Below are positions 1 to 11,214 of a DNA stretch of 64,000 bases, in pieces. The stretch comes from Leptidea sinapis. Its lineage: Eukaryota; Arthropoda; Insecta; Lepidoptera; Pieridae. The notes beneath the pieces are model-generated. The model worked only from the letters and a program-made list of their open reading frames with translations. It was not told the DNA's origin and searched no databases. The translations under genes were made by a program, and so were the position numbers. The number at the start of each line of letters is the position of its first letter. The stretch's first letter is position 1. Location: positions 1,178,001 to 1,242,000 of the forward strand of contig NC_066311.1 in the NCBI RefSeq assembly GCF_905404315.1, written 5' to 3'.

Positions 1-1390
1 TTAAGTGTTAAGTGACTCTGGTTCCAGAAGTCGGCGAGTCATCATCTTCCGATAATGCCTCGACATTGTCGATTGTTTGAAAACAAATCTTTGCTTAATT
101 CATAACAATGAGATAACTTACTGTTATTCTTCTATCATGATAACTTCAATAATAATCCAGTAGGCTTCATAAGGTACATAATGGTAAGCTCTAAGTGTAA
201 ATGTATACACTTTTATAATAAAGTCCTAGCCACTGTTCAGGCATTATCTGTAAATAATATTTAAATGTTTTATTTTTAAATGGCTCTGTCGTAAATAATA
301 CTACTTCCACAGCTGAACATCTAAGTGATCGGACAGCCTTGGACTAGAATATAATTATTTTAGAGCAATAATAGTAATTGTACATTTTATTAAAGAGAGT
401 GAAATGAGAAAAGAGGAGTAATCAGATTCGTCTGGTTTCCACAATTGAAAAAAATTTCAAATTGGTTTTATCTTGCCGCAGTCCACTTTAAAATTTAAGT
501 GAAATTTTCCGATCGTGTTCCGTCGAAGCCTCGTTCCGTCCAATATGGAGGTTGTCGCGCGGTAAATTGTTCATCACTTGCTAACAGCTGATCGTAGCTA
601 TTCGAACGTGAGATGGAACAGAGTTAAGGGTACTCCAAACAGAGTGCGTCACTACACGCCTGCGTTTTTTACTGAAAGCAAATCATTGACAATAATATAT
701 TATAAAATAACAAAGACTAACACAACAACTTAAAAAGTTTCTTTATTTAAAAGTTTTTTATATATTATCATGTTGGTGCCAGTTTAAATTAATGCAAATA
801 AAAATATTTTTATTCAAAATAGGATTCCAAAATTAGTTCCTAAGTGTCAAAATCTTTCTTACTACCCATTCAAAAGCATATGCCTCAGAGCTGAAAGAAC
901 AAGCAAAACTTCGATGCAATAAAATTTAATTGTTTTTTCTATTCCCAAGGTTGATTGTTGACACTTGTATAAAAGAATACATTGTTAAACTAAACCTCAT
1001 TTAAATAGCTAAATATATTAAACAGACGTATTTAATATTCACTGTGCTATATGCATTGAGAGACAAACATATACATAAAGTTGGATGTTGTGTATCTTAT
1101 TGAAGTTATACTTCTTTTGGCGCGATTGAGAAAAGTTATGAGAGTGAATTTTTACGATGCGCGCGCACATCGACACCTGAACTCTACATCGTGAAGTTAG
1201 TTCTAGGTGGCATGAAAATCGATAACTATGTTCAAGTTGTATATTCTAGTATTTTTATATTTAGAACACGTGTTTCGTAACAGTACAATTAAACAGTGTG
1301 AATAAATAAATATTATTTTGGTGTTTTTATTAAATCAATTTCATATACGACGGTGATAGTATTTACTAATAATTTATTAGTATATCTATA
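1..1390. other. No gene or clear repeat seen
   Basis: AT-rich DNA with short patches of higher GC near 480-640 and 1120-1200. Nothing supportable. Confidence 0.5.
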
Positions 1391-1646
1391 TACAGGCTGT
1401 CCCAAAGTTATGGGACATGAAGGGAAAGTACCTTAAATATCGAAGATAGGCTATTTTACTGAAAGAAGACTTTGTGTTATTTTTAAAAGTTAGTAATTCT
1501 GCATTCAAAGATTTTCTAAAAACTACTTGCCTCGTCTGGGAATCGAACCGACTTAAATGTAAAAAAAAACACCCCTACTTTTATGATGCCAATCGAAAGA
1601 ATGGCCAAAAACTAATAATTCTTCTTAAGTAACATAGTATTTTAAA
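1391..1646 (+). repeat. 256-bp repeat B (copy 1)
   Basis: Begins TACAGGCTGTCCCAAAGTTA with a short terminal hairpin and ends near TTAAGTAACATAGTATTTTA. An inverted copy of the same length lies at 21359-21614. No coding capacity. It resembles a MITE or a fixed-length transposon fragment. Confidence 0.85.
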
Positions 1647-3044
1647 AGAAAGGAACAACGTAAAATGAATGTTTTCCTACTTGGATTGGTACGAATGGAC
1701 CTATTAGACGGCCGGCGAGATCCCCGGTAAGACAAGATCACATTTTGAGCATTTAATTAATTAATTTACAAAAAAATACCCACTTAATTGACTACTTTCT
1801 TTGGTTTGGTTTGGAATAGAAATACCCGAGGCCTGAGAAGAAGTTGCTCATTAAATTCAGCAGTTTCTTTTTCATTAAAATACCTACTCATTTCTATAAA
1901 GTCTGTTAATAATGTAATAATCTCTAACGTTCAAAGATACAATCTATATATTCTCATAGAGGCTACTTACAACTATAGTTAGGCACTTAGCGTATATTAA
2001 AGTTTAATTAGTTTAACGTCTACATGTTCAGTCTGAATATGCTTTTACACGTTCTACAATTTAAAGTTTGCTGACGTTGATTAAGGTTTGATACGAGACG
2101 CATCTATTAAATGTTATATATCGTTAGTAGATGCTATCGACAAATAGTTTAGTGTCTATTTTCCGGGAGATCGATATCTCTATTTAATTAATAATTGCCG
2201 CTTGTAATGTAAATACCTTTTAAGAGCCGAATAGTATTTATGAATCGTTGTGGTTGTAAGCGTCTTGAAGCTATAGTACTAGTGGTTTTGACATGATTTA
2301 GAGTTTCACTCTGGCTTCTTCTCATGTTCAGCCTACTTTACTTAGTGCTGCCGCTATTGCATCCGATGTGACCTACATGCCATGGATATTTTCGTATCAA
2401 GCTATGGAGCACCGATCGGTGGCAGATCAAAGCCCTGGTTCGATGGGATTTTTCTTTTCACGCACATTACTTCTATATTGATAGAATTCCTGGAAATTCC
2501 TATTTTGTAAAATGCAAGAATTATTGTGATTATAGGAATATTGACTGCGGTTCCACGCACGAAGGGCATGTAGGCAGGTATTGAAACAAAACAATGCTTC
2601 TAAGTATATTTCCAAACTATGTGTGTACAGGTAGTAGAAACAACTAAAATAATAATACAAATAAACAAAAACCAGAAATACTTTTGATTGAAGATTTGCT
2701 AAATAACAAAATAAAAGTTAATTGTTGTTCAATATTTTGTTGTTCTTTAATTTGGACCAGTTGACCAGTTGACATATTCAAATATAATTTTTATATCAAA
2801 CACCATGCGAATCTCTCTGATTCGATTTGATCCTTTACTTGAACGAGTGTTACATTGCTCAGAATGACGGTTTAGTCTAAAAAAAATACCCAAGAAATTA
2901 AATGCTGACGTCTTAGAAGTTTTCAGATCCACATATTTTTTTTTTGTATATTGAATAAAATTTTTGGTTTTAGAAATAATATACAATAGTTTTTAGATAA
3001 GATTGACATCGACTCTGCATCAGTATATTTTTTTCTTTTTTTTT
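1647..3044. other. No gene seen
   Basis: AT-rich, with chance frames at 1788, 2427 and 2747 that have no protein character. Confidence 0.5.
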
Positions 3045-3212
3045 ATTGGCACACTTTTACAAAAATTATCTTGACCCAAACTAAGCATAGCCTGCTATGA
3101 GTACAAGACAATGACATATAGAATACAATATACGTACTTAAACATACATAAACCGAGACCTGTAGCTCAGTAGGCAAGGTCGCTAACCACTGGGCTATAG
3201 GGTCGTCAAATA
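3045..3212 (-). repeat. SINE/LINE-tail repeat G (copy 1)
   Basis: The minus strand carries a tRNA-like CTATAGCCCAGTGGTTAGCG, then after about 90 bases CATAGCAGGCTATGCTTAGT, TTGGGTCAAGATAA. The body matches 34630-34800 in the same order. Confidence 0.7.
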
Positions 3213-3246
3213 TTCTAGCACAGTTGTATTATAACCTTTTTTAAGA

Positions 3247-3540
3247 ATGAGAGGCTCCTTTGCAAAGTATGCCGACTAGATTGTGGGTACCACAATGGCG
3301 CCTATTTCAGTCGTGAAGCAGTAATTTGTAAGCATTATTGAGTTTCAGTCTGAAGGGCGCCGTAGCTAGTGAAATTACTGGGCAAATGAGACTTATCATC
3401 TTATGTCTTAGGTGACGAGCGCAATTGTAGTGCCGCTCAGAATTTAGAATTCTGAGCAGCACTGCATTGTAATAGGCGGGACTATCATCTATCCTCAGCT
3501 GAACGTCATGTTCGTCTCGTCCGTTATTGTCATAAAATGA
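3247..3540 (+). repeat. Family A repeat
   Basis: Nearly full copy from GAGGCTCCTTTGC to the AT-rich end after CGTCTCGTCCGTTATT. It shares TGAAGGGCGCCGTAGCTAG and the internal GCCGCTCAG hairpin with the other copies. Family A is about 310 bp, has no terminal inverted repeats, and ends in an A-run. Confidence 0.88.
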
Positions 3541-4764
3541 ACCCTAAGTTAATATTTTGAAAACTCTTATTTTCAAGTAATGAATAAGTATTCTTTGGTT
3601 TAAAAGAGATAATCAACTGAGCTCGGTACCAAAGAGAATATAGAACATTGACTTCTAAATATTGTTTACCTCACTAATTATTTTAATCCTGACTTAAACA
3701 AGACACAATTCCGCTTTTAATAAACTAATCGTGTGTAACGGAACAAGCTTAACTAATGGCGCTTAAAATCAACCTTTTTTCGGTTTATCTAATGACGCGA
3801 GAGTTAGCAGCCATTTTTTACCGGATACGTGAACGGGATTTTTATTGGATCTTCGATAAATTATTTTGTTTGAGATTAGCCTTAAGTGAAACGAAGTTAT
3901 TTCTATACTTAAACACTGAAGCATAATTAATGGGTATCTTTTTTTTCTTTTACAATTGCGTAGTTGAAATCTAACCACTTCTAAACTCTGACAGAAATGT
4001 ACATAAATGATTAAGGTTGGTAAAACAGTTTTAGTTCAGTTCAGGGTAGCCCTATTCCACTGTGACCTATTACGACCTTGTTAATTACAGCTCACTGCTA
4101 AGATTGATTCTTTTCATTAATGTTATCATATATTTTGCAGGGAGCTGACGTATCTGAAGTGGTCTCTTTCTAAAGATATGCTACGTTTACGCAAAGTACC
4201 ACATTCAAAGAGGATGTATAACGGGATTTGCCAAATTGAATGCTTATGATCTCTGTATCCTGGAACCTAAGAACGAATAATACCTCTGTTTATTTTTCCT
4301 CTCTGTCCAAGTCTTAGAATGTTCTGTTTGAGTCTATAGCGGACAAATGTCAGATCTCGACTTAGATCCATCGGTATACCATTTATTCCAAGTATCCAAG
4401 GCTCCCGTTATTCCAAGTAATTCGGTTTTTAACCAGTCATTGGGAAATGCAATATGTTGCTGATGAAGACGAATTTCGGCAACATGGTGTCACTCATCAT
4501 ATGTAGTACAGGACTTTTCAGTAAGGATTGCTTAAATAGCCGAAGTGAATTTGAGGGCCATTTCATTGACGTAAGGGTCATTATTCTATGCATGCATTCC
4601 CTCCAGTCATTTTGTACATACAAGTTTAGGGGTTCAGAAGCGCATTTATAGTTGCTTCCGGCGAGGACTCATGGCTCCTGATGTTGTTGCAAGATGAATA
4701 GATGATTTTGACAATAGTGAATTTAGATATATTCATTACAAGATTTTGTATTGAATCTATAACA
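3541..4764. other. No gene seen
   Basis: AT-rich intergenic DNA. The frames at 3769 and 4429-4651 overlap on opposite strands and show no domain. Confidence 0.5.
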
Positions 4765-5130
4765 AAACTTGATTAATAATAATAATAATATTAATAATCA
4801 TTTATTTCGGATTCATTCATGAGATTACATCCATATTTGTTAGTACGATTTGCAAACTTACAAAATAGTGTTAGTAATTACTTATTAAATCACATATTTA
4901 GAAAATAAATAAAATAAAATAACAGGCTGGTCCGGGTGGACCTCCCGATGATGACGGTAAATTACTATACGACTGCGTGCAGCCGTATCCAACGATCCAG
5001 CATCGGGGAGTCCCACCGGTCCGACAGCGCATGCAGTATGGTGTTGGGACTGTCGCGCATGCGCATCGCTTGCGCATGATGGCCGCAAAGCTATCAACAT
5101 GGCGGAGGCGCTGCAGTGGCGCGATTAAGT
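4765..5130 (-). repeat. LINE 3' end with GC-rich coding remnant
   Basis: The left end is a reversed (AATA)n-type tail (TTAATAATAATAATAATATT) followed by TTATTTCGGATTCATTCATG. 4920-5130 is strongly GC-rich for this window. On the minus strand it reads MRDSPNTILHALSDRWDSPM, like the C-terminus of a LINE protein. I infer an old LINE with its 3' end on the left. Confidence 0.55.
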
Positions 5131-5406
5131 AAATATCGATTTTGTCAAGAAATATTTTTGTTTGACGTTCAGTGTAGTCAAGTCTCTATCCCTATAATTA
5201 GGATACAACATCTTTTTATATTATGATGGAATAGGGAGCAAACGAGCTGGTTAGGGATAATCTTATAGAAAGTGATTACCGACGCCAAATTTGGACGCAA
5301 GTTATCCAGGAACTTTCGCCATTTTGGCTTCTGTACATTAAATGTTACGGCTCATGCTCCTGAATTATAAATAAGCCAGTAATTGCAATACTCCAGTATT
5401 TTAGCA

Positions 5407-5718
5407 GTGGGGGTTCTTTTGCACAGGAAGCCGGCTAGATTATGGGTACCACAACGGCGCCTATTTCTGCCGTGAAGCATTAAAATAATGTGTAAACATT
5501 ACTGTGTTTCATTCTAAAGGGCGCCGTAGCTAGTGAAATTACTGGGAAATTGAGACTTAATATCTTATGTCTCAAGGTACGAGCGCAATTGTAGTGCCGC
5601 TCAAAATTTTTGTATTTTTCAATAATCCTGAGTGGTACTGCATTGTAATGGGTAGGGCGTATCAATTACCATCAGCTGAACGTCCTGCTCGCCTCGTCCC
5701 TTATTGTTATAAAAAAAC
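5407..5718 (+). repeat. Family A repeat
   Basis: Full-length copy from TGGGGGTTCTTTTGC to CTTATTGTTATAAAAAAA. Frames at 5480 and 5567 are reading frames within the repeat, not genes. Confidence 0.9.
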
Positions 5719-5869
5719 TCCTAAGGTTATGTATGCATATACTATCAGCGATGTATCATTGATGTTAGGGTCGGTGGTAATTACCTACAACTGGGCCCAA
5801 TCCGGTAACCTTAAAAAACATATAACAAAGGGGTTCCTAAAAATAAGTTAACTTCAATGGTTTCCAACT

Positions 5870-5875
5870 TTTATT
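5870..5875 (-). promoter_or_regulatory. Candidate distal poly(A) signal
   Basis: AATAAA on the minus strand, just before repeat-rich DNA resumes to the left. The alternative is at 8739-8744, about 20 bases after the ANKS1 stop. The hexamer is frequent in AT-rich DNA, so this is only a candidate. Confidence 0.2.
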
Positions 5876-6731
5876 GAATTCAAATGATTATATTAGATAT
5901 GTATTTACAATATTTAGCTGTAATATAGTGATTCTATATTAAATAAACAATGCGATACATAAATTATCTCATAAATAGCATTTATAAGGTACTTGAAGCG
6001 AGTCTGTGAAGATTTAAAGCAAGCGAGAGATAATGCACAGGAAATAATCTCTTAAATATAAATAATATAGTTTATATAAAGATATAAAAATCTGTGAGCT
6101 TCGATTTGTCGGCAGTGACAATATTCTAACGAGAACTTAACATTTCTACGATATAAAATACGTTTCTTTGGTATACTATAGTTTAAAATTGTTAAAACTG
6201 TCATTTACTACTACAATTATAAGCTTACTTAATTCGTGTAAAAAGCATCCGACAAACTGAACCCTCCAGTTGCCTTATTTCCTATTTGATATCAACGCAA
6301 TACAAAAACATTAAATTCATATAAAATGTATATAATTGGTGTTATAATGAGCAAAGTTTGACAACGTTTGGGGTAAGATTGTCCTGTATTATTGCATTTT
6401 GGCACACGGCTTATATATTTAATTCTATAATCTACTAATTTCAACATTCATAGATACTTTATAAATTGTTAAGACATTTCAACATTACATATACTGTGCT
6501 ACATATTATTTCTAAGCATAAAAAGCGGGTACACGTTCAATGAAAAACAAAAACTGTTCAAATAAATTTACTTTCATATCACATTACACTAAATCTCAAA
6601 ACTAAATCAGACTTTGATAATACATACTAACAAAAACTTTATTTAACATAAAGATTACAAACTCTGTTTTAATTAAAAATCTACAATTTAAGGTAAACTT
6701 TTTCCAATCAATTTAATTAAATCACACAGCT

Positions 6732-6793
6732 AAAGGCAAAGGCATTAAGCCATACAGCCAAATATGGCTGTTAGGCGTTGGTTCTTTGCCTTT
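6732..6793. other. 62-bp imperfect hairpin in the candidate 3' UTR
   Basis: The outer 10-bp stem pairs AAAGGCAAAG (6732-6741) with CTTTGCCTTT (6784-6793). The inner 7-bp stem pairs ACAGCCA (6754-6760) with TGGCTGT (6765-6771) around an AATA loop. The middle is partly paired. The size and bulged shape resemble a microRNA precursor or a regulatory 3' UTR stem-loop. It could also be a decayed MITE. Confidence 0.4.
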
Positions 6794-8762
6794 CCATGAA
6801 TTATTAATATTAAATGCGGTTTATTTATTTAATTCAAACAGAGCTTAATCAAAGACAACAACAGTTTTAAAATGCCAAACATTGAGCACAAGCAATTGAA
6901 TAACACGAAAACAATTTTTTGTCTAAGACATCCACAGCAACGTATCAAGACAAGTTGAACGCAAACAAAGAACGGGGATGGCTCACAGCGTACGAACTAT
7001 AACATCTGTTGATATGTTTAATGTACTATACGTTGAACGAACTTGTGTCATAAGATGTGTTTATTTAACTAGTTGTAAGTGTTCCACCGTATATCATAGA
7101 CAAATATTATCTGTGTACACAATTGTACAGACCAGAAATAATGCCAATTCAAAAATTACCCTTACTTCATTTTTTATATGTTCACTCACGCTACTTTTTA
7201 TAAGTTTATTTTATGTTTTTTTGTATTTATACGGTGAAACACAAAAAACAACTTTTAGAACCCTTTAATATAAGTTTAACCTACATAATATAATTCACAC
7301 GACACTTATTGGTAACGAATAATATGACAATATTATATTCATTCGAGATTATATTAGGCCTAAATTTAATGGCGGACATGACGTCATATCCGCTAAACAT
7401 TTTTTTTAATATGTAAAACAGCTGCATAGTCACAGTCAGTAACTTAACGAACAAAAATATACATTAAAACTATTATAAATATAACAGCCCTATAATTCTA
7501 CTATTCAATAGTAGAACCATTATTATTATTAACTTATATAGTACAGAATTGAATAAGAAATTGTTCATGGGTAAAAAAACTCCAACATGTTAGAATTCAT
7601 TAACCATGCCTTGTAATACATCATTATAAAGCATTTGTAAATTGTAAAATAGGCAACTGAGATAAAATAATTTGTAGACATCAAATATAGTCGTGTACTT
7701 AGTGGTACATAAAAGGTCGAAATAATTTATAATTATATTATTATCAGTTTTTCAATACTTATTAAAAAAAGTACTAATGCTGTATAACCATTATTGATAA
7801 TGTTCTTAAACGCAGAACTGTCTTTGTTCAAACTGAACAGCGACTTTAAACAACCCTTGTTTATTAAAAATGAAGACCAAACTGTTAAAGCTATATAACG
7901 GTTAATTCACCACAAGATAAATTATGTCTAATATTATAAAAAAAAACTACAAAACAAATTGATGTAATCATCGAAAATACCCACAATATAAAAACGATTT
8001 AGCCTCGTATTACAATAAAGCAACTGCCTATATCGGCTATAATATTTCTACTATAAGCTAGTTTTTTTTTATAATTTCCGTAATATCGCTCACTATTCGA
8101 GTAACTTATTTTTAAATTACATCAAATTTTTGAGACGATTTCACCATTTTCATTATAAGGTTTATCAATACTTACATTATGGTGTACACAATATTAAGGC
8201 TAAGAAGGTAAATATTTTGAGGAAAACTACAAACACCAATAATAATAGTTTCAAAGGATGTCAAGTTGATCAACTCACATGGGCGAATTACAAAGCTCAA
8301 AAGAACTTGAACCGAGATCCAAAAAACTAGTCAATAAAATAAACATGAGGGCTGCAGGCGGGTGAGAAGTACTCAACACAAAATGTGAAACAAACGCAAC
8401 ATTCAATTAAAATATTAGTTTTTAAATTAACATATTGCCTTGCGTTTGAATTATTCATAAGTAACACTGTATACACCATACTGTAGTAAAGTGAAAAATA
8501 TCAACTAAGCCTTGTACATTGCTTATTATCTGTACTAAACTTCGATTCCGTTGACAATCGGAAGACAAATGAACTCAAACATATTTTAATTAGGCCAAAA
8601 CTCATTTGCTATTTTAACACTAGTAAGTATACATTATTGGTCAAAGTAATGTTTAGGAATGAGTTTAGGTAAACAACGGTTTCTAGGTAATGACTCTTCT
8701 AAACTTCTGAGTCGCAGTGTAATGAAAAAAATACTATTTTTATTATTGCTCAAATTACAACC

Positions 8763-9068
8763 TCACAACTCCTCCGTAGACGCTATTGGTGCTTTAAGTA
8801 GTGGCGTCCTGGGGCTTTTTGAACCTTCTGAATTCCTGGTACTCTGGAAGTCTTCGTTAGACAATGAAGCTGATATAGGAGCAATTTTCAACTGATGCCC
8901 GTTAAGTTTTATCTCCGTGATGGAATGCGATCTTCCGTGTATGGTTTTATCTTTGACCTCTGGGGCGGGTTTGGTAATTTTACTCCGATTCGATTGCTCC
9001 CTAAGAGCCATCTGGTATGCTACCTCGAACGCTTCACCGAGGGTTAAGATTACTTCTGTTGCTTGGTC
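8763..9068 (-). CDS. ANKS1: ANKS1-like exon 9: last PTB helix and C-terminus
   Basis: The exon has 306 coding bases (101 residues and a TGA stop at 8763-8765), phase 0. The acceptor is AAATTTCAG. It begins DQATEVILTLGEAFEVAYQM, which is the C-terminal amphipathic helix of the PTB domain (vertebrate EIILTLGQAFEVAYQ). About 75 polar residues follow with no recognised domain, rich in Ser, Thr and Lys-Pro, with HGRSHSITEIK and RNSEGSKSPRTPL as possible phosphorylation sites. The C-terminus ends STEEL, which is not a clear class I PDZ ligand. A minus-strand AATAAA-like hexamer lies about 20 bases after the stop, but a longer 3' UTR is also plausible (see 5850-8762). Confidence 0.95.
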   Translation of the reverse strand, partial: DQATEVILTLGEAFEVAYQMALREQSNRSKITKPAPEVKDKTIHGRSHSITEIKLNGHQLKIAPISASLSNEDFQSTRNSEGSKSPRTPLLKAPIASTEEL

Positions 9069-9122
9069 CTGAAATTTTGCAAATCAATTAATTCTTGGGA
9101 TTATTTTTTTTGTATATTTTTA

Positions 9123-9407
9123 GGCCAGTATGCTAGTAAACTCAGCTTAGACGGACAACGAATAGCCAATTTGCTTAGTATTTTCCTCGAATCCGTTTTT
9201 GAAAAACCATCCAATAATCCAGTTATTATTGGTGCAGTTGAATCAACCTTTGCCCTTATTGGGCACGTGGATATAAATGTTAAAATCGGTGAAAAATATC
9301 TAAAAACATTAGATACAAGCAAATTAGTCGGCCTTTATGGTTTACATTCTTTATTTCATAAACAATGTAGCAAACAAATATATATTCCTTTGACTTTGCT
9401 ATTTTAA
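9123..9407 (+). CDS. Orphan exon-like frame, helical repeat protein fragment, antisense in ANKS1 intron 8
   Basis: Seen: a plus-strand frame directly after a good acceptor (TTGTATATTTTTAG at 9109-9122) and open to a TAA at 9405. It includes GQRIANLLSIFLESVF, then IIGAVESTFALIGHVDI. Residue pattern and codon use look like real protein, with paired amphipathic helices similar to HEAT or ARM repeats. It is unlike the AT-driven Lys/Asn frames elsewhere. I do not recognise the family. No matching exons appear nearby on the plus strand, and the frame sits wholly inside the last ANKS1 intron. It may be an exon of a gene I cannot see, or a host-gene fragment carried in by a transposon, which the retained acceptor would fit better than a retrocopy would. 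Confidence 0.35.
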   Translation, partial: GQYASKLSLDGQRIANLLSIFLESVFEKPSNNPVIIGAVESTFALIGHVDINVKIGEKYLKTLDTSKLVGLYGLHSLFHKQCSKQIYIPLTLLF

Positions 9408-9949
9408 AAGTCATTGTGCTCTGGTATTTTGCCAAAACTTGGAAGCGATCCATCATTGTAATTTGTTCCTACCCATAAAAGTAAAGACAAACATATCATT
9501 CATAATTATCGGGGTATCACGAAGTTATCAGTAGTTCCGAACCTTTTTTAAAAGATTGTATATGAAACGTTGTTCCCTGCCATTCGTCCTTTATTAACAT
9601 TTTTTCAGCATTGGTTTATAAACAGATTAAATTATAAGAATAAACTGTATAAATGTTTGATAATAAAATAACGATTGATTGTTTGTGGAAGGATGCTTCG
9701 TGAACATGGTGGTCGTGATATCTGTCATAATATTATTTATAACAGGTCGACCTGGCACGACAAACACTCGTTCACTATTTGACGCATGGAGCAGCGATTG
9801 TTTGCACCTATTTAAGGAGACGACCCGGTACACGACTTCTCCCAAAGCAAGCATAGTAAGACGTATTCGGGGTTGTCCGAATCATACGCTTACAGTCATG
9901 TTCAATTGCTCGTTCTGTTTAATTTATTCTTGATATATTTCATCCCAAC

Positions 9950-10198
9950 CGAAATCGTTCTACTTGTAATAGCATCTTCAGCATTTCAGCCGGAAGACAT
10001 TCACTGCTATGCAAAGGCTTCCCCCAAAAATCTTCACGATGATCGGTCCTGCGCTACCCTTATCAAACGTATTCCGGTGATCTTGACCAGATCATCGGTC
10101 CATCTCGTGGGGGTGTGACTTTATGTGCCCTGCCCACTGCCACTTCAGTTTCGCAATCATTTGGGCTATGTCAGTGATTTTGGTTCTTCTACAAATAG
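9950..10198 (-). repeat. RTE-type LINE ORF2 C-terminal fragment
   Basis: The minus strand reads RRTKITDIAQMIAKLKWQWA before a deletion and frame loss, then sequence matching the tail at 59180-59400 (GACCGATGATCTGGTCAAGA). R-R-T-K-V-T-D-I...KLKWQWAGH is the usual end of RTE-type LINE proteins. It starts about 8 bases from the exon 8 splice donor. Confidence 0.8.
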
Positions 10199-10206
10199 CA
10201 ACTTAC

Positions 10207-10344
10207 CATGGTAGCAACCCTGAACACATGACAGTAGTGGCTCTTCGTGGTGTGGTCTTTGGTGATATAGGCGAAGTGAGTGAGATCGTCAGCATCCTGG
10301 CACGCGCAGTGAATGTTGCGTATTTCATGTTCGCACACCAACTC
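10207..10344 (-). CDS. ANKS1: ANKS1-like exon 8: PTB domain, strands 5 to 7
   Basis: The exon is 138 bases (46 codons), phase 0 at both ends. The acceptor is ATGCTTAG and the donor is ATG|GTAAGT. It encodes CEHEIRNIHCACQDADDL, then FAYITKDHTTKSHYCHVF. Known: vertebrate ANKS1 has EHEIRNISCAAQDPEDL then FAYITKDL...HYCHVF in the same place, so this is the most conserved part of the PTB domain. The donor lies only about 8 bases from the beginning of a minus-strand RTE-type LINE fragment (9950-10198), so the intron's 5' end is almost entirely transposon-derived. Confidence 0.96.
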
Positions 10345-10469
10345 CTAAGCATAAAAAAATAAATTATAATTATTTCATAGAAACTTTATGTTTGTATAGG
10401 ATATACATGGACATGAATATTTTGTATTCATTGAAGAATTGGTTTAACAAAATTGGATTTAGTGAAAGT

Positions 10470-10752
10470 TTTTGAAGTGAAAACTTCTTTTGCCGCGTTG
10501 GGTACATTTTGATAGGAAATAATCTAATGGGTTCGCGTCACCAACATGCTCATGACTGGCGCACGCGATAATTAAATAATTTAAAAAAATATATAAATAT
10601 ATTTGTGGATGGGTGAATTCTCGTGAGTTGGCGTCACCGAAATTCTTATATCAGTATATCTGTAGCTATACAGCTGACGTATTGTGCAACATTAGTGCTG
10701 TGTATATCTTATAAGTGAAATTGAATGGATTTAGTGAAAAGTTCAATGTGTA
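10470..10752 (+). repeat. Repeat C (copy 1)
   Basis: AAGTGAAAACTTCTTTTG, ACATGCTCATGACTGGCGCA, GAGTTGGCGTCACCGAAATT, then TATAGCTACAGAT-type sequence and GACGTATTGTGCAACATTAG. The second copy is at 62150-62410, in the same orientation. Confidence 0.85.
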
Positions 10753-11214
10753 TACTCGTATACTGTGCATGCTTGAAATAGTGTTTTAGTTTGATTTTTA
10801 TTAATTAATAATGTATTTATTTTTAAACATTATGGAATTTCAAATTTAAATAGTAAATGTTCTAAGTTTTACTTCTACAACTCTACAACTGCGTTTTTTT
10901 TAATAATTTGGAGACGGACGTGCTAAGTTACTAGCACACTTTGCGTTTATGTTTTACAAGCTATTACTTTCACTAGTAGTTAATGTACAACTCTTGCGCG
11001 ATAAGATAAGTGACGATAATCTCGTGACAGCAGAGATGAATAAATTTTTAAATTGCTTCGTCCTAGCTGGTTGACTCAAAATAAAAGTAGATAGTGTAAT
11101 ATAAAAAGTCTGCAACAAATTCTAAAAAAACTCGCTGTAATACGATTGTTTATAACCAGTAGCAATTTTTGGGAACTGCACAATGTTACCCTTACTACCT
11201 TTGTTTAAGGGTTT

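Larger units (their letters stand above)
5850..8762 (-). other. Candidate long 3' UTR of the ANKS1-like gene
   Basis: This 2.9 kb directly follows the ANKS1 stop codon. It holds no repeat family that I can recognise, although the DNA on both sides is full of them. It is very AT-rich and has no convincing open frame; frames at 6978 and 8130 are lysine- and asparagine-rich chance frames. On the minus strand it contains an AATAAA at 5870-5875, close to where the repeat-rich DNA resumes, a Pumilio-type TGTAAATA at 5902-5909, and a hairpin at 6732-6793. The 3' UTR interpretation is inference from repeat depletion and position. An earlier poly(A) site at 8739-8744 would make most of this plain intergenic DNA. 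Confidence 0.35.

Noticed and set aside
3155..3212. Second tRNA-like sequence
   Set aside because: It has box A only and continues into repeat G, so it is a SINE relic.
5480..5851. Two frames of 61 and 94 codons on opposite strands
   Set aside because: Both mostly lie in a family A repeat copy; similar frames recur in other copies (11122-11364, 23339-23731, 24720-24965).
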